The notes: generated by a model not told the origin, from the sequence alone. Shown: positions 31,156 through 42,744, numbered from the stretch's first letter. The stretch: 64,000 nucleotides of DNA from Bubalus kerabau (GCF_029407905.1 NC_073627.1:47795001-47859000), one strand, 5' to 3'. Numbers and translations: made by a program.

Positions 31156-31410
31156 CTCAGCTTTTGTGGCCAGGATACTCAAAGGTCTTGAGACAAAGAC
31201 AGAGAGAGGGTTTTGATAATATCAAAAACACCCACTGATGATGCTGCATCTGTGTGTGCCAGCCCCATTGTGATGTCAGTGGATCATCCGACTGATAAAT
31301 GAATTTTCCTCTTTCTGATGGCTTTGAGTTATCCTGTGATTGTGTTTGGGGGCTGGACGCCTGCTCACTGCACCTGATTGTCTCTGTGGGTCTCCTCATT
31401 GGTAAAATGG

Positions 31411-31680
31411 GCTGCTGCTGCTACTGCTAAGTCGCGTCAGTCGTGTCCAACTCTGTGCGACCCTATAGACGGCAGCCCACCAGGCTCCACTGTCCCCAGG
31501 ATTCTCCAGGCAAGAACACTGGAGTGGGTTGCCATTTCTTTCTCCAATGCATGAAAGTGAAAAGGGAAAGTGAAGTTGCTCAATCGTGTCCGACTCTTCG
31601 CGACCCCATGGACTGTAGCCCACCAGGCTCCTCCATCCATGGGATTTTCCAGGCAAGAGTACTGGAGTGGAGTGCCATTG
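31411..31680 (-). mobile_element. Bov-A2 dimeric SINE, antisense
   Basis: Begins with the reversed CAG tail GCTGCTGCTGCTACTGCTAA. Two Bov-A units (31430-31545 and 31566-31680) joined by CATGAAAGTGAAAAGGGAAA. Confidence 0.95.
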
Positions 31681-31759
31681 TGTTATATAGTATCTTCAAG
31701 GTCTGGCCCATCATTGATTTTCTGTGATTTTTGTGAAGAACCTCAGGAACCATCTATTT

Positions 31760-32010
31760 CAGGCTCTGATTAAAAGGCTGCAGAGAGCAGTTGGTAAGCG
31801 TAGGGCTCCCGAGCTATAAAACCTAGTTTGGATCTCAGCTTCGCCATTTGGGTAGGCTTCCTCTTGGGGCCCCTTGGGAATAGCAATAATAATGAATAAT
31901 AATGACATCTCCCCAGAGGATTGCTTTGAGGAACAAGATAGTCAAGCATGTGACATGCTTGTAACCAGAGCCTGGCACACAGTAGGTACTCGTAAGGTGT
32001 TCAGAAGACG
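31760..32010 (+). mobile_element. MIR SINE
   Basis: 'cctagtttggatctcagcttcgccatttggg', 'ggattgctttgaggaacaagatag' and 'gagcctggcacacagtaggtactcg' follow the MIR consensus to its 3' end. Confidence 0.6.
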
Positions 32011-32725
32011 GAACCTGAAAGTAAGGGCTGAGCTTCAGGACATTGGTAAAGGGAGGCAGTATTCTTGCCCAGTATTCTTGCATCATCATCTGGGCTTTTC
32101 CCACCACCTCCCTGCCTGCTATATGTGCTTGTCATAGATTGCATGGTTTCTCGTCATCAGCAGGACCGCAGCCTCAAGAAAGCCCATCTCCTGAGCCTGC
32201 TGATGCCCTAACAATCAGGGAGGTTGGAAGATGCCTCTAAGGACCAAGAAGCACCTGGAAGCTGTTATTTTTGACTCACATTCCCATCTCTGCCTCTGCC
32301 AAGTCCCAGCGCCCCATGTCTGGGCTCTCGCCCCATCAGGAAGATCCTGCTTAGCCTTATATTGCTAGATTTCAGATCACTTTTTCCCTACAGGGTTTCC
32401 ATGATCTGTTCCTTGTGTCTCTGGATTCCAGGCTGCCATTGGCCATCAGCTATATATTCACAGTGTTGGCATTCTACCATATGTTGATGTAGGTCATCTT
32501 CTACGTGCTCCCAGGCAGACACTTGACTCAATCTTAACCTTGCTGTTCACCAGCTGCTTGGTTCCAGAGCCTTCTCTGGATCAGCTCTCCTGTCAGACCA
32601 GCCCCATTTTACAGCAGGGGCATGTGTGAATTTGGAAATGGGTGTGCAGGTGGAAGCCCGAAGTAAGAGAAAACCAGAGCCGGGGTCTGCTGTAAGTTAG
32701 AATGCAATTTACATGGCTGTTACTA
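32011..32725. other. non-coding stretch, no recognised element
   Basis: A local direct repeat 'agtattcttgcc/cagtattcttgc' at 32058-32080 is the only structure noted. Confidence 0.4.
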
Positions 32726-32729
32726 ATAA

Positions 32730-32945
32730 CTTCCTCCTGCATTCGGCACTTTGCAATTTACAAAGCACACTTACGCTCCTATAGCAATCTGATAAACCAG
32801 GTTTGATCTCTGTTTAAGTGGTTTGTAGGCTCAGGCCTGGAAAAATTAAGTAATTTGCCTAAGGCCAGAGAATTGTTTTTAAAGGTAAAATTAAAAATCA
32901 TATCTATCTGACCTGAAGTCCAGTACTCTTCCTGCTACACCCAAC
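32730..32945 (-). mobile_element. MIR SINE
   Basis: 'gcactttgcaatttacaaagcacacttacgctcc' and 'aattaagtaatttgcctaaggccag' are antisense MIR. Confidence 0.6.
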
Positions 32946-33214
32946 TGGGGCCTCAGAGGGTTATAAAGCCCATAGTAAGTGGGAAGAGGTTAGCAAGATA
33001 GGGGAGAGGGGTGGGGTCCTCAGGAGACAAGGGGTCAGAGGATGGGAGCCCAGGCTGTCTGCGCACGGCACAGTCTGCCCCTTAATGAGTCTGGCATCTC
33101 TGTTTCCCACCATTGCCTGTGGCCAGCTGAGCAGTCCTGGGAGCCTCAGCCATAGGTCCTATCCCTGTCTCTTTGTTTTCCATCCCAGCTCCCAGGAGGT
33201 GATCCTGTGTCTCA

Positions 33215-33365
33215 GGAAGGAGTTTGACCTTAAAAACCAATTAGAACTGGATCTTGGGCAAGTTACATAGCATCCCTGAGCTTGTTTCTCCATCTGCAAA
33301 AATGCAATGAACACATCTGCCTTGCAGGGTGGCTGTGAAGATTCAATGAGATAATGGATGTACTG
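33215..33365 (+). mobile_element. MIR SINE
   Basis: 'gatcttgggcaagttacatagcatccctgagcttg' and 'ggtggctgtgaagattcaatgagataatgg' are MIR in sense. Confidence 0.75.
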
Positions 33366-33788
33366 CCGTCAGTCGTATTGGCGGGGAGTAACGGCCCGTG
33401 AAGAGGATTAGCCACATGGTCAGAGAGACCCAGGAAGTCTCTTAGTGCGATGCCAGGCCAGGCCGAACCGTGTCCTGCCTTCTCCGGGCTCCATTTCTTT
33501 TCTGGATCCCCTTCTGTGACAAGCTAAACAGTCCCGCCCCCCTCACTGACGTGGCTGTTGCTTCCTCTGGCTACAGACTCTATAATGCTCCCTGCTTAGC
33601 AGTTGCTCAGCCAAGCTGGGCCAATTAAGCTGCATTCCTTTAATTGTTTTGTGGCTTTTCTCTGAACTCCCTCCAACTTGTCTACAAATCGGTTCTAAAT
33701 TTAGACTCAAGTGCCAAATCTTGGAACTCTGAGCTTTTCTGCTCTAGCCAACCGTAAGGCTTGCATGCCTTTGGGGTAGACTTTAGGG
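33366..33788. other. unassigned DNA with a possible CR1/L3-like piece
   Basis: 'tggcttttctctgaactccctccaacttgtctac' (33651-33684) resembles an antisense CR1/L3 LINE block. Two TTAAT-type motifs precede it. Low certainty; conserved non-coding DNA is the alternative. Confidence 0.3.
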
Positions 33789-33789
33789 A

Positions 33790-33890
33790 TATTTCTCTTT
33801 CTTCCTTCTTTCTTTCCTTCTGCCCTCCCTCCCCTTTTCTCTCCCTACCTCCATTTCTTCCTTTCTTTCTCTCTCTCTTTTTTTCCTAAT
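33790..33890. repeat. polypyrimidine (CTTT/CCTT)n tract
   Basis: About 100 bases almost free of purines on the + strand. Confidence 0.85.
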
Positions 33891-34274
33891 CATGAACACA
33901 AAGGCAAGCAATGACTCTGTGACCTGATTTGTTTGCTCAGTGCAGGTTCACACTTAGAACACAGGTTTTCTTGTTTAAACTTCCAGGAAAGTAATGGTAG
34001 AGAATTAAACGGGATTAATTGAATGCACAAATTCTTTTTAAGCTCTGGAAGCTGCACAGAGGAAACAAAACCACTTTGAAGCAGCAGGGGAGCGGAGGTA
34101 AGGAGCTGGGGGCTTGAATGGAGTGAGGTCTGTTCTGTTTCTTTTCACCATCCCACTTTGCTGGTTTGCACTCATTAAAGCATCAGCCTCCAGCAGTTGT
34201 TGCTTCTAATATAAAGACCCTGCAGTGTCTGTGTCAAGCAATTAGGGCCCACCTGATGCCCAGGAAGCAGATAT
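33891..34274. other. non-coding stretch between pyrimidine tracts
   Basis: Nothing recognised. 'aaacttccaggaaagtaatgg' and neighbouring AT-rich DNA are unassigned. Confidence 0.4.
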
Positions 34275-34505
34275 AAAGGAGCGCTATTCCTCCTGCTCCT
34301 TTCTCTTCCTCCCCGCCACCTCCCTTTCTTCTCCTCCTTACTGTCTTCTATTCGGTTGACCCAAACGAACATTTTGGCTAACCCAGTATTTGTCTTCTGC
34401 TTCCTCTCCTCTGTTTTCTCTCTCTCTTCTTTTTACCTGCCTCTCTCCTCTCCTTCCTCTACTCCTTCCTCCTCCTTTTGTCTTCTCCTCCCCTCCATCT
34501 ATATC
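34275..34505. repeat. polypyrimidine tract interrupted by a mariner remnant
   Basis: CT-rich on both sides (34283-34348 and 34389-34500) with the mariner MITE remnant between them. Confidence 0.8.
34349..34388. mobile_element. mariner MITE, internally deleted
   Basis: TATTCGGTTGACCCAAACGA then 'acattttggctaacccagta': about 10 bp of the left end joined to the right end of the element seen complete at 52168-52251, still flanked by TA. Confidence 0.75.
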
Positions 34506-34589
34506 AGATTCATGGTCCCCAGGCATGTTTCATCCTCATAGTCTACCTTGGACTCTTGAAAGCCCGCTCATATCCCTGGTCTCAATGGA

Positions 34590-34760
34590 TTCACACCACA
34601 GCCCTGCGTGGGGCCAGGACAGGTACCATGGCTGCATTTGATAGATGAGAAAAATAAAGCCCAGAGAGGTACAGCAACTTACAAAAAGTCCTACTGCTCA
34701 GGAACGACAGGCTCTCAAAAAGACCCAGGACTGCTAGTCTGTCTTGGTCATAGTCTGTGC
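34590..34760 (-). mobile_element. MIR SINE fragment
   Basis: 'tgatagatgagaaaaataaagcccagagaggtacagcaactt' is antisense MIR. Confidence 0.6.
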
Positions 34761-35232
34761 TCTAAGACCTCTGTCGAATGAATGAGTGATCTCAGTACAG
34801 GTTAAAGGATCAGATGAACATGGCCAAAGGCTTAATGCAAGGCTGCCAGCGAAGCCAGACTCTTCTGTCATCCTGGAGCCTTGCTGTCATCAACCCAGAG
34901 GTACCTGAGGACTGTGCCTGACCCAGCAAACCAGGTCACATGCATCTTTGTTATCACCAAAGTCCCCAAGGACATCTCACAGTTGCAGAGGCTGCCCAGA
35001 GGGTCCTGCAGGGACAGAAGCAAGATGGTTGGCTGGAAGAAATGACTTGACAGACAGCCAGTGTTTTTACTTACTGTGGACTCCAAGTCTCTCTCCTAGA
35101 GACTCCAAAGGCTGTCAGCTCATACACTAAAATCTATCAACAGTGTTGGATCTAAAAGTATTTTGAGCATATGCACAGATAAGTGCCCTGGCTCCTATGC
35201 AGGTGACATGTTTCTGCTACGTAAAATAGGCT
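34761..35232. other. non-coding stretch
   Basis: No repeat recognised; opposed frames of 60 and 72 codons only. Confidence 0.4.
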
Positions 35233-35245
35233 TCTCAGTTCTACA

Positions 35246-35452
35246 GGCATGCAAGTCACTAAGTCGTGTCCAACTCTTCATGACCCCATGGACTGTAGCC
35301 CGTCAGGCTCCTCTGTCCATGGGATTTCCCAGCAAGAATACTAGAATGGGTTGCTATTTCCTACTCCAGGGGATCTTGCCTTCCCTGGGATCCAACTCAC
35401 ATCTCCTGCATTGACAGGTGGATTCTTTACCACTGGGCCACCTGGAAAACCC
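35246..35452 (-). mobile_element. Bov-tA SINE, full length, antisense
   Basis: GGCATGCAAGTCACTAAGTC to TTTACCACTGGGCCACCTGG. Target duplication TCTCASTTCTACA (35233-35245 and 35453-35465). Confidence 0.95.
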
Positions 35453-35465
35453 TCTCACTTCTACA

Positions 35466-36540
35466 CACATGACTTAAGTCTTGTTTCTGTAAGAATCATG
35501 TGGGATAATGAGTGTGATTGAGCACGTTTCATAAACTACAAGGTTTGTATATACATGAAGTACTCTTTTGTTGCTGGGAATGCAATAGTCCGGTCCACTG
35601 CAGGTCACAGGGATGGGTGGTCTCAGGACCTAGGCTCCTGGCTCACCTCTTTCTAGATGCTATTCATCACCTCTGGTTTTCTTTCCTTGATCTTCCCTTC
35701 TTTCCTTTTCTTCCTCAAAATTCAATTTGGGCGAATTGCCTTCCAAATGCTCTTTATCCACAGCTTTTCCTTTGTCTAAATATATCTAGCCTGAGTCCCA
35801 TTAGCTCAAGATCCTGTGATGTAGCTTAAAAAAAATTTGATTAACAAATCCATTCTGAAAGGATACAAAGAAGAAACCATGGCATCCAAATGTGGCCCTC
35901 CACCTGGGGACCATTTTTCATTTCAATAGAAGCCTCCACAGACCTCAAAAGAAGAGGAATGACTATTAATGGAATTTCAAGTTTCAGGGCAGGCCTTTGG
36001 CGATTTTATCCAGATTGCCTGTTGATAGGCCTCTTCTTCTGGTGCTGGGGACTTGTCCCGTTGAGCCATCCTAACTCTCACCCCATTGATTGAACCTCTG
36101 GCTTGTTTCCCTCTGTTTGCTCATTGCTCTACCCTGCGGGCTACGGATCCCTGAACAATGGTGCTGAACCATTTCCACTGGCCTGACCTCCATCAGGGCT
36201 GGTTGATGGCATGGAGTGGTTTTCAGGTTCCTGCCTCTTCTCTGGGTCAAGGATGCAGTTTCAGCCTCTTTCTGTATCTTCAGGAGTTCCATCCAGTAGT
36301 TTCCCAATAAGTGTGGATGCAGGTGAAATGTGTTTCTAAAAGAGTATTTCCAGGATAAAAACAGATATGGTCATTCAAGGGTTGGCATTAAAAGGGGATT
36401 TAAAATCCGCAGCCCCCTCCCCAGGAAAAAGAAGCAAACAGGCAGACAATTTTCCATCAGTTTTCTGTTCCTTTTCCCCTTCCCAGCCGGCTCAGGGACT
36501 TTCCATCTCATTTCTCCTTGCATGCTTAGAGCCTATTACA
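35466..36540. other. mostly unassigned DNA with possible L2 trace
   Basis: 35660-35815 ('cctctggttttctttccttgatc') is weakly L2-like. Opposed frames of 67-103 codons carry no motif. Confidence 0.35.
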
Positions 36541-36542
36541 GA

Positions 36543-36558
36543 TGCTGAAATTTCAGCA
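36543..36558. repeat. 16-bp perfect palindrome
   Basis: TGCTGAAATTTCAGCA equals its own reverse complement. Confidence 0.95.
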
Positions 36559-36774
36559 TTTGATGGATACCAGAGTGAGACACGGAACGGCCTGGGTGCC
36601 TCCAGGCCAAGGCAGGAGGAAATGTCAGAATCTGGAGAACCTAATTCAGCAATTTTGGAAATTATCTAATTGAAGGCCCTTGAGTGCTTTGTCTGAAAGG
36701 CTAAGTCTATCTAGAGGGTACTCAAAAATGCAGTTTCCTGCAAAGAAACAGCAGTATTTGGACTGTGTGAGGAT

Positions 36775-36895
36775 ACGTGTACATGCCCGTGTGTATATGT
36801 GCCCATCTGCTCCAGTGCGTGTGTATGTGTGTGTGCGGAGGGGGGGAGGCTTGTGTGTGTGTAGGAGGGGTCTCTCCTGTATGTGTGCATGTGAA
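36775..36895. repeat. degenerate (TG)n / G-rich tract
   Basis: Blocks of GTGTGTATATGTG, GTGTGTATGTGTGTGTG, a G-run GGAGGGGGGGAGG and TGTGTGTGTGTAGG. Confidence 0.85.
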
Positions 36896-36959
36896 AGTCT
36901 TAAGGAGTCAGAGATGAAAACACAAGAAGGATCATCTCGATGAACCCTCTTGTTTCACA

Positions 36960-37075
36960 GGGAAGAAACAGAAGCCCCTGAACAGCATCTTTATCTGTAA
37001 AGTGGGGCCCATGATATCTGCCCTGTTTGCCTCGCAGAGGTGTGGAGAGGGTCAATAAGATCATGAATATAAATT
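36960..37075 (+). mobile_element. MIR SINE fragment
   Basis: 'tttatctgtaaagtggggccc' and 'gtggagagggtcaataagatcatg' are the MIR 3' half. Confidence 0.6.
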
Positions 37076-37079
37076 TGCT

Positions 37080-37895
37080 TTAAAAAAAAAGTTTGAAATC
37101 ATGAACGAAACTCCAGTGTGCATGGGATTAGGTCCAAAAGTGGGGGATGCTGGGATCATGAAGGACACAGCTGCTCTGGGGCACAGGGAACGGAGAGCAA
37201 TGAAGGGTAGAGGGAAACATCTTTCTCCAGACCCCCTGGGAGCCCTACCCCAATATACACAGAGCTGAAGTTTGGACAGGACATAAGCTAGCAGAGAAGG
37301 AAAGGAAGGGGCACGGCGAGGTTCACTGATGAGAGGGAGGTGGGCGTGGACAAGAGCAGTGGCCCTGCTCCAGAGCTTGGGCAAGGTTTCCTAATAACTG
37401 AAGATTCTCACTTGGGGGTGCCAAGGTGCTGCGGGCCATCAGGTCTAGGGCTCAGAGCTGCCCAGACTTGAGCGCCAGTGTTCCTAGACTATAGCTGGCT
37501 GGTGAGAAGCAGCACGTGGTGAGGAAAGAGGCTGGGGGGAGGGCATTCAGCTGAAGCCACGTGGTGGGTTGTGTTGCAATGCAGGATTGAACCCAGGCCA
37601 CTATGGCTCCAAGCTCAGGACTGCTCCTCCCAGCATCACAAACCAAGGTGTGAGAAGGGGAGAAGGGCAATCTGCACCTACGAAGCTTCCAGCCCAAGGA
37701 AAGGGGCAGCCTTGCCCTGGGTGGAGAAGTTTCTGGACCCCTGATGACTTCCTTTCTTTTCCAAGGAAGGTTGGGTGAGCTCTGCCACTCTCCCAGAAAA
37801 GACAGCTCAGGCTCACTACTCCTTTATTCATTTGCTCAAGCTCGAATCCTTTATGCAACCCTTTAAACAGCTCTTCGTTTGAAATACGTCCAGAA
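37080..37895. other. non-coding stretch
   Basis: Opposed frames of 107 codons (37061-37384, minus), 81 and 126 codons (minus) and 69 (plus) were examined; none has a domain. 'tgttgcaatgcaggattgaaccc' near 37571 is SINE-head-like but too short. Confidence 0.4.
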
Positions 37896-37899
37896 TCGG

Positions 37900-38480
37900 G
37901 CGAGTTCTCATCGCCTTCAGTGCTACTGCCCGTCCAGCCCCCACCGTCTCGCCGCTGGTCTCCTGCCCCTCCTGCTTCCACCCTTGCTGCCCTGTCCTCT
38001 CATCTCGGCACAGCAGCCAGGGAGCCCCTGTTCACGTATCAGTCAGATCACGGCTCCCTTCTGAGGGAAACTCCCTCACAGATCCCGTGTGCTCAAAGCA
38101 CAAGGCCCTCCAGGATCGGCATCTCCTGGCAAAAGGCAGCTTTGATTTCACCCCATGCGTGCTCAGTGCACTTCAGCCACATGGGTCTTTCCTGCCTCAG
38201 GGTCTTGGCACAGGCTGGTCCCTCTGCCAGGATGCTCTTCCCGCCGTCCCCCGCACCGCCCACGCCCCCCACGCCACGTATCCATACGGCTAAGGCTCTC
38301 ACTCCCTTCGGGTCCCTGCTCATGTGTCACTTTTTCAAAATTATCTTCCCTGTTCTCATACGAAATGGTTAATTCTCCCTCTATCCTCTATCCCTCCCAC
38401 TAAGCCCTCTCTATTATTTTGTATTTCTTTAGGTCTTATCTCCACCTGATATACAGAGGCACTGTTAATTTCTGGCCCCT
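37900..38480 (+). mobile_element. L2 LINE 3' region
   Basis: 'cacagcagccagggagccc', 'agtcagatcacggctcccttctgagg', 'cctgcctcagggtcttggcacaggctg' and 'gggtccctgctcatgtgtcac' follow the L2 3' consensus in order. Same segment as the L2 at 46.5-47.1 kb. Confidence 0.85.
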
Positions 38481-39569
38481 GCAGTGTACAAAGCCAGGGG
38501 GCATTCAGGAGGCCCCGGGAAAGCATCACCTCCCCAAGGGCAGGGCGGGAACGTGATGCATTTGACTCATTGCTACAGACCCACAGGCTGCAAGGCTAGA
38601 CCAGGGTTCCGGAAATGCCTGCTGAATGCCCTTTGCCTCCACTCCTCACTGTACCTTTTACCCGGCACCTTCCTCCTCGGTGTTTTCTCCTCTAAGGTAC
38701 ACCCTGGAAGCCTCCCGGGGGCCCCGGGGGGATGCCCTGAGCCCTTTCTCAGGACCCCGTTGTGTGGCAGAGTCGGAGCCTGAAGGCACAGGGCGTGAAC
38801 TCCATTTTCAGAATTCCCCTGCTGGTCCCTTCTCTGGCTCTGCACTTCTCCACCCTCTCCAGGAACCCCTTCTTCCTCCAGGTGGCATGCTTTTCTCTGC
38901 CTCTCAGCAGGAATCAAGTCACTCTCTGTGACATTCACTGTGACTGATTGTCATGGCAACAGGAAAACAGACATCCACAGAGCCCCTGGTCAGCGTGCAT
39001 CGGGAGTTTAGCAAGGCGGTGGTGGCAACGGAAGTGCTGCTGGTGGTGATGGTGGTGGGCTGGTCAGGTTGCCTGCAAGGGTTCCTTGAAGCAGGCATCC
39101 AGAAATGGGGAGCTGCCAGTCACCTCCTCCCCATCCCTTCACCACCCCCACCTTCGCCCCCGCTTATGACCCTGACAGAGCCTCTGGGACTGCGGCAGGT
39201 ATGTGACCACACATTGCTTAGAAGGAGCTTGACCTTAACAGGAAAGCACGTTAACTGCAGGGTCACCTGCATGGGGCCAGTGGCAGCCCCCAGGAAACAT
39301 TCACTCTATAGCACAGCCCAACAGGGACAGGCTCCCTTCCTTCCTCTGCTGGGGACTTGACTGATCTGAGCTAGCACTTAGAAGAGCCAACAGAGGGAGA
39401 TACGGACAAGAAATGCATAGACAAGTGAGGAGACAGGGACACTCCTACGGCTGAACCCAGATGTGGCCATGGTTAACTGCCAGGATCAGTTTTAATAAGA
39501 ACCCACGCCAGTCTAGATCCTGCCCCTGGGATAAAGGGTTGCCCTGGTTACTTGGGGGATACGTTCGTT
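38481..39569. other. GC-rich non-coding stretch
   Basis: A 135-codon + frame (38953-39360) opens at an ATG in good context (GTCATGG) and has one hydrophobic stretch, but no family, and proline-rich low-complexity in its middle. An inverted pair of short GGG/CCC blocks sits at 38718-38732. No gene called. Confidence 0.4.
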
Positions 39570-39960
39570 TAAGGAATGTTAGCTGCTATAAAAGGTAAAC
39601 TCTCAAGTCTCAATGATTTGACCCAATAGAAGTTTACTCCTCACTCTGCATAAAGCTCAATTAGCGCTACTGATGATAGGAATGAAGGAGGATTCAGGAA
39701 CCCAGGCTGATAAAGGGTCTACAAACCAGGTGGCTTCCAAAGTTGCCCTGGACCTTGACATCCAGTGGGCAAGCCGTGGAGAAGAGTAGAGGCTAGAAAT
39801 GCGTGACTGACTCTGCCCACCTTCCGCTGGTCAAAGTTCATCTCGTGGCCCTACCTGACTGCAAGCGTGTCTGAGAAAAGTTGTCTAGGTGAGTGGCCAG
39901 GAAGAAGAGGAAACCCATTTGATGGAGTGGTCTCGGCCAGAGGCTGGAAGGGAGGCTGAC
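39570..39960 (+). mobile_element. ancient mammalian repeat, hAT-Tip100-like
   Basis: 'gctgctataaaaggtaaactc', 'caatagaagtttactcctcactctgcataaag', and 'ggccctacctgactgcaagcgtg' with 'ggccaggaagaagaggaaaccc' follow in order a widespread mammalian interspersed repeat. Class assignment tentative. Confidence 0.6.
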
Positions 39961-39984
39961 TTTGCAGGTGTCTAAAGGGAGCAG

Positions 39985-40272
39985 AGGCGCTTCCCTTGTG
40001 GTCCAGTGGTTAAGACTCTGCCTTGCAATGCAGGGGACAAGGGTTCAATCCCTCATCTGGGATTAAAGATCCTACATGCCACAGAACAACTAAGCCCATG
40101 TGCCTAGAGCCCATGCTCCCCGACAAGAGAAGTCACCGCAACAAGAAGCTCACGAATGGCAACTAGAGAGTAGCCCCTGCTCGCTCGCCGCAACTCGAGA
40201 AAAGCCTGGGCACAGCAACGAAGATGCAACACAGCCAAAAATACAAATAAATAAATACATTTTAAAAAAAAA
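39985..40272 (+). mobile_element. CHR-type SINE, full length
   Basis: AGGCGCTTCCCTTGTGGTCC through 'gcaactcgagaaaagcctggg' to 'acacagccaaaaatacaaataaataaa'. Target duplication TAAAGGGAG (39973-39981 and 40273-40281). Confidence 0.95.
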
Positions 40273-40284
40273 TAAAGGGAGAGG

Positions 40285-40999
40285 AGTGGAGGTGAAGCAT
40301 GATCAGGGCCAATAGGAGGGGGCCCCCGTGGATGCACACAGCACCCAGTGACATGACCAGTCAGGATTCAAATTCTGACCTGACTCCAAAGGCTTTGATT
40401 ATGTGTTTCACGGAGTTTCCTCCCATAGGAGCTTCTTAGGTCCTGTTGAAAGAGGGAGGAAGGAAGAGTGGGAGCAGATAGGGGGTTGGTGTGTGAGCGT
40501 GGAAGGTAACAATGGCAACGTGGGTTTGTAGCATAGACACTGGGAGCCCAGCCCTTGACCCGTTCTAGCTTTGCCTCTTGTTTGATTCTGTTGGCTTTTA
40601 CTCTGGAGCACCTTACTCAGGCACGTGTGCACATCAGCAATGTGAGAAATAGGGAGGGGAAGCCAGGGGCGGAATAAAAGGACGCCACAACAGAACCCAG
40701 GACCCCTCGGGGCCCAAAAGACAGGGCATCCTACCTGAGAGGCAGAGCAAACCAGGATCCTCAGGGAAAGAGGTGAGGGAGGGGTTTTCAGCCCTGGGTG
40801 TGATCAGGGCGGCTGGGGCACCAGTAGGCTGGAGGTGCCAGAAGGCCACAGAGCTGGCTTTTACAGCGACAGGGCTGGAGGAGCCAGCGGCTTTGAGGGA
40901 GCCCACTTGAGACTCACCTGGGACCTTCATAGAAAAGACGCAGGCCTCTGGAGTCAGACTTTTCGGAGATGGTGACCCAGTGTGAAAAGGATCTCCTCC
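40285..40999. other. non-coding stretch
   Basis: A 131-codon minus frame (40634-41029) ends in a MIR and lacks motifs. No repeat recognised here. Confidence 0.4.
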
Positions 41000-41110
41000 A
41001 CCCCAAACCTGTCCATTGTATAGATGCATAAATGAGGCTCAGAGAGAATAGTGATTCTTCCAAAGCCATGAAACTAGTTGGAAACTGAGTCTTGCCTGGA
41101 AGCCTCATCT
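41000..41110 (-). mobile_element. MIR SINE fragment
   Basis: 'gatgcataaatgaggctcagagagaatagtgattcttccaaagcc' is antisense MIR. Confidence 0.65.
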
Positions 41111-41149
41111 CATGTCTCTTGGCAGTGTCTGTTCTACTCCTGTAATTGC

Positions 41150-41212
41150 CCTATACACACGCACACACGTGTACAAGCACGCATGTACGCACTCATATAT
41201 ACACACAGCTCT
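41150..41212. repeat. degenerate (CA)n tract
   Basis: ATACACACGCACACACGTGT followed by interrupted GCAC/ATAC units. Confidence 0.8.
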
Positions 41213-41509
41213 AAGGCCCAAGGAACCTAGGCGGACTCACAATCTCCAGCAGAAACCCCAACAATCTGACAGGTGGAGGCTGATTTAGCCGAATGTTCCC
41301 ATAACTGATCCTGCAGTTTGCACAGATCTGGTCCATATTTATCGTCTCGCATTGGGCAACTGTTACTTTCTATGTCTGCTGGGGCTGCAAGAGCCCTACA
41401 TACCGTTTGCACACACAGCAGTGGTTGTCTGGCCCGGAGGTGGCTCAGCAAAGAAGACTCATCTTAGTTCAGAGTGACAGCCTTTGTGTTGAATGATCCA
41501 TGCAGAGAG

Positions 41510-41900
41510 TCCATTTAGAAACTCTCCGTCATCCGCAGAAAATTTTTTTTAAAAAATTTAAATCTGGGGTGTAAACTCCAAATTACAAACTTTTAAAGAT
41601 AGCAGTTTTTAATTGCTTTCAAGGCATTCAGGAACAAAAATGGGCAGAGAGGGAGCAATGGAGTCTAATTGCTTTCGGGACCCCTTTAATGAAGAGAAGG
41701 GCAAGTCCTGTGTAATTAACATGGTATTCCATTATTAGAAACCAATTTTTGTTAAGAAACCAATTTTTTAAAAACTAAATATAATCACTGGGAGGTGAGC
41801 GACATTGTATATTATTGCTTTGCATGAGGAACAATTCATTTACACATAATAATTAAGCAGTTATACAGACTAGATTATCATACCAGCCAAGGGAATTCTA
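41510..41900. promoter_or_regulatory. AT-rich, homeodomain-motif-rich segment (candidate conserved element)
   Basis: No repeat family recognised. Several TAATTG, TAATTA and AATTAA cores occur (about 41610, 41668, 41713, 41850), with two near-copies of AAACCAATTTTT at 41739-41750 and 41757-41768. It lies in a stretch free of young SINEs. That it is a conserved enhancer is inference; motif density in AT-rich DNA can arise by chance. Confidence 0.3.
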
Positions 41901-42744
41901 GACCCCATGCAAATGCAGGGCACAGCATTTCCTGACTCAGGCCCCCCACCAGGTCCTAGGCTGCTTCCCTAGCAGCCTAGAGATCACTTGCTCCTGTCTT
42001 AGTTACCCCATCCCTTCCCCAGGAGGCTTCTGTCTCTCTCTCCCCAGCACCGGCTTTGCAGGCAGGACTCTGACCACAATGATGCCCTTTCCCCTAGGTG
42101 TGCAGCACAGGCACAGAACGTACTGCGATAACACAGCTGAGAGACTGCCATTGATTTCCTGCTCCCAGTCTTTGCTTTAATCCGTATTTTTATTAAACTT
42201 TTTTTGTGCAGGAAGGAACATTTAGGGAAAACCATGAAGGCCTGTCAGGCATTATTATTCGTCTTCTCAGTTCCATCCAGTGAATTGTTCCAGGGCAGCA
42301 ATAGTTGCCACTGGGCAGTGGACCCAGGGGCCAGATTGGAGGCAGGAGCTCATTTGGCCAACAGAAGGGAGAATAAAAGACAGCACTCGAGACGCCAGGA
42401 GGACAATGGGAGCAGCAGTTTCCAATTTATTTCACTTCTATGGCGCGCTCTTTAGAATCCGGCTCCCACATCTGGTAAGTTGGCTCCATCCTTCCCTTAG
42501 AATTACTGAGGCTTAGAGCTGGGGGCTCAGAGGACATCCGCACCACTCCACACAGCTTTATGGGGGTCCCTCCAGGTGTGAGGCTCGGGGCGAGGTGCCG
42601 TGTGTGATACTGAGACAAATAAGCCTGGCAGTAGCTGTGCAAAGCCCCCTCCCACTTGAGTTCATGGCTAGGTTCTTAGGGATATTCTCACCCCTGAACT
42701 TGGACGCTTCTGCTGTAATGCTTAGTACAGTGTTCACACAGCTC
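41901..42744. other. non-coding stretch, no recognised element
   Basis: Includes T-rich 'tatttttattaaactttttttgtg' (42184-42208). Opposed short frames only. Confidence 0.4.

Noticed and set aside
37900..38300. CpG island or promoter
   Set aside because: GC-rich because of an L2 segment; CpG count is modest and no start site is seen.
38953..39360. 135-codon plus frame with good start context
   Set aside because: Proline-rich low complexity, no family, no evidence of splicing or conservation from sequence alone.
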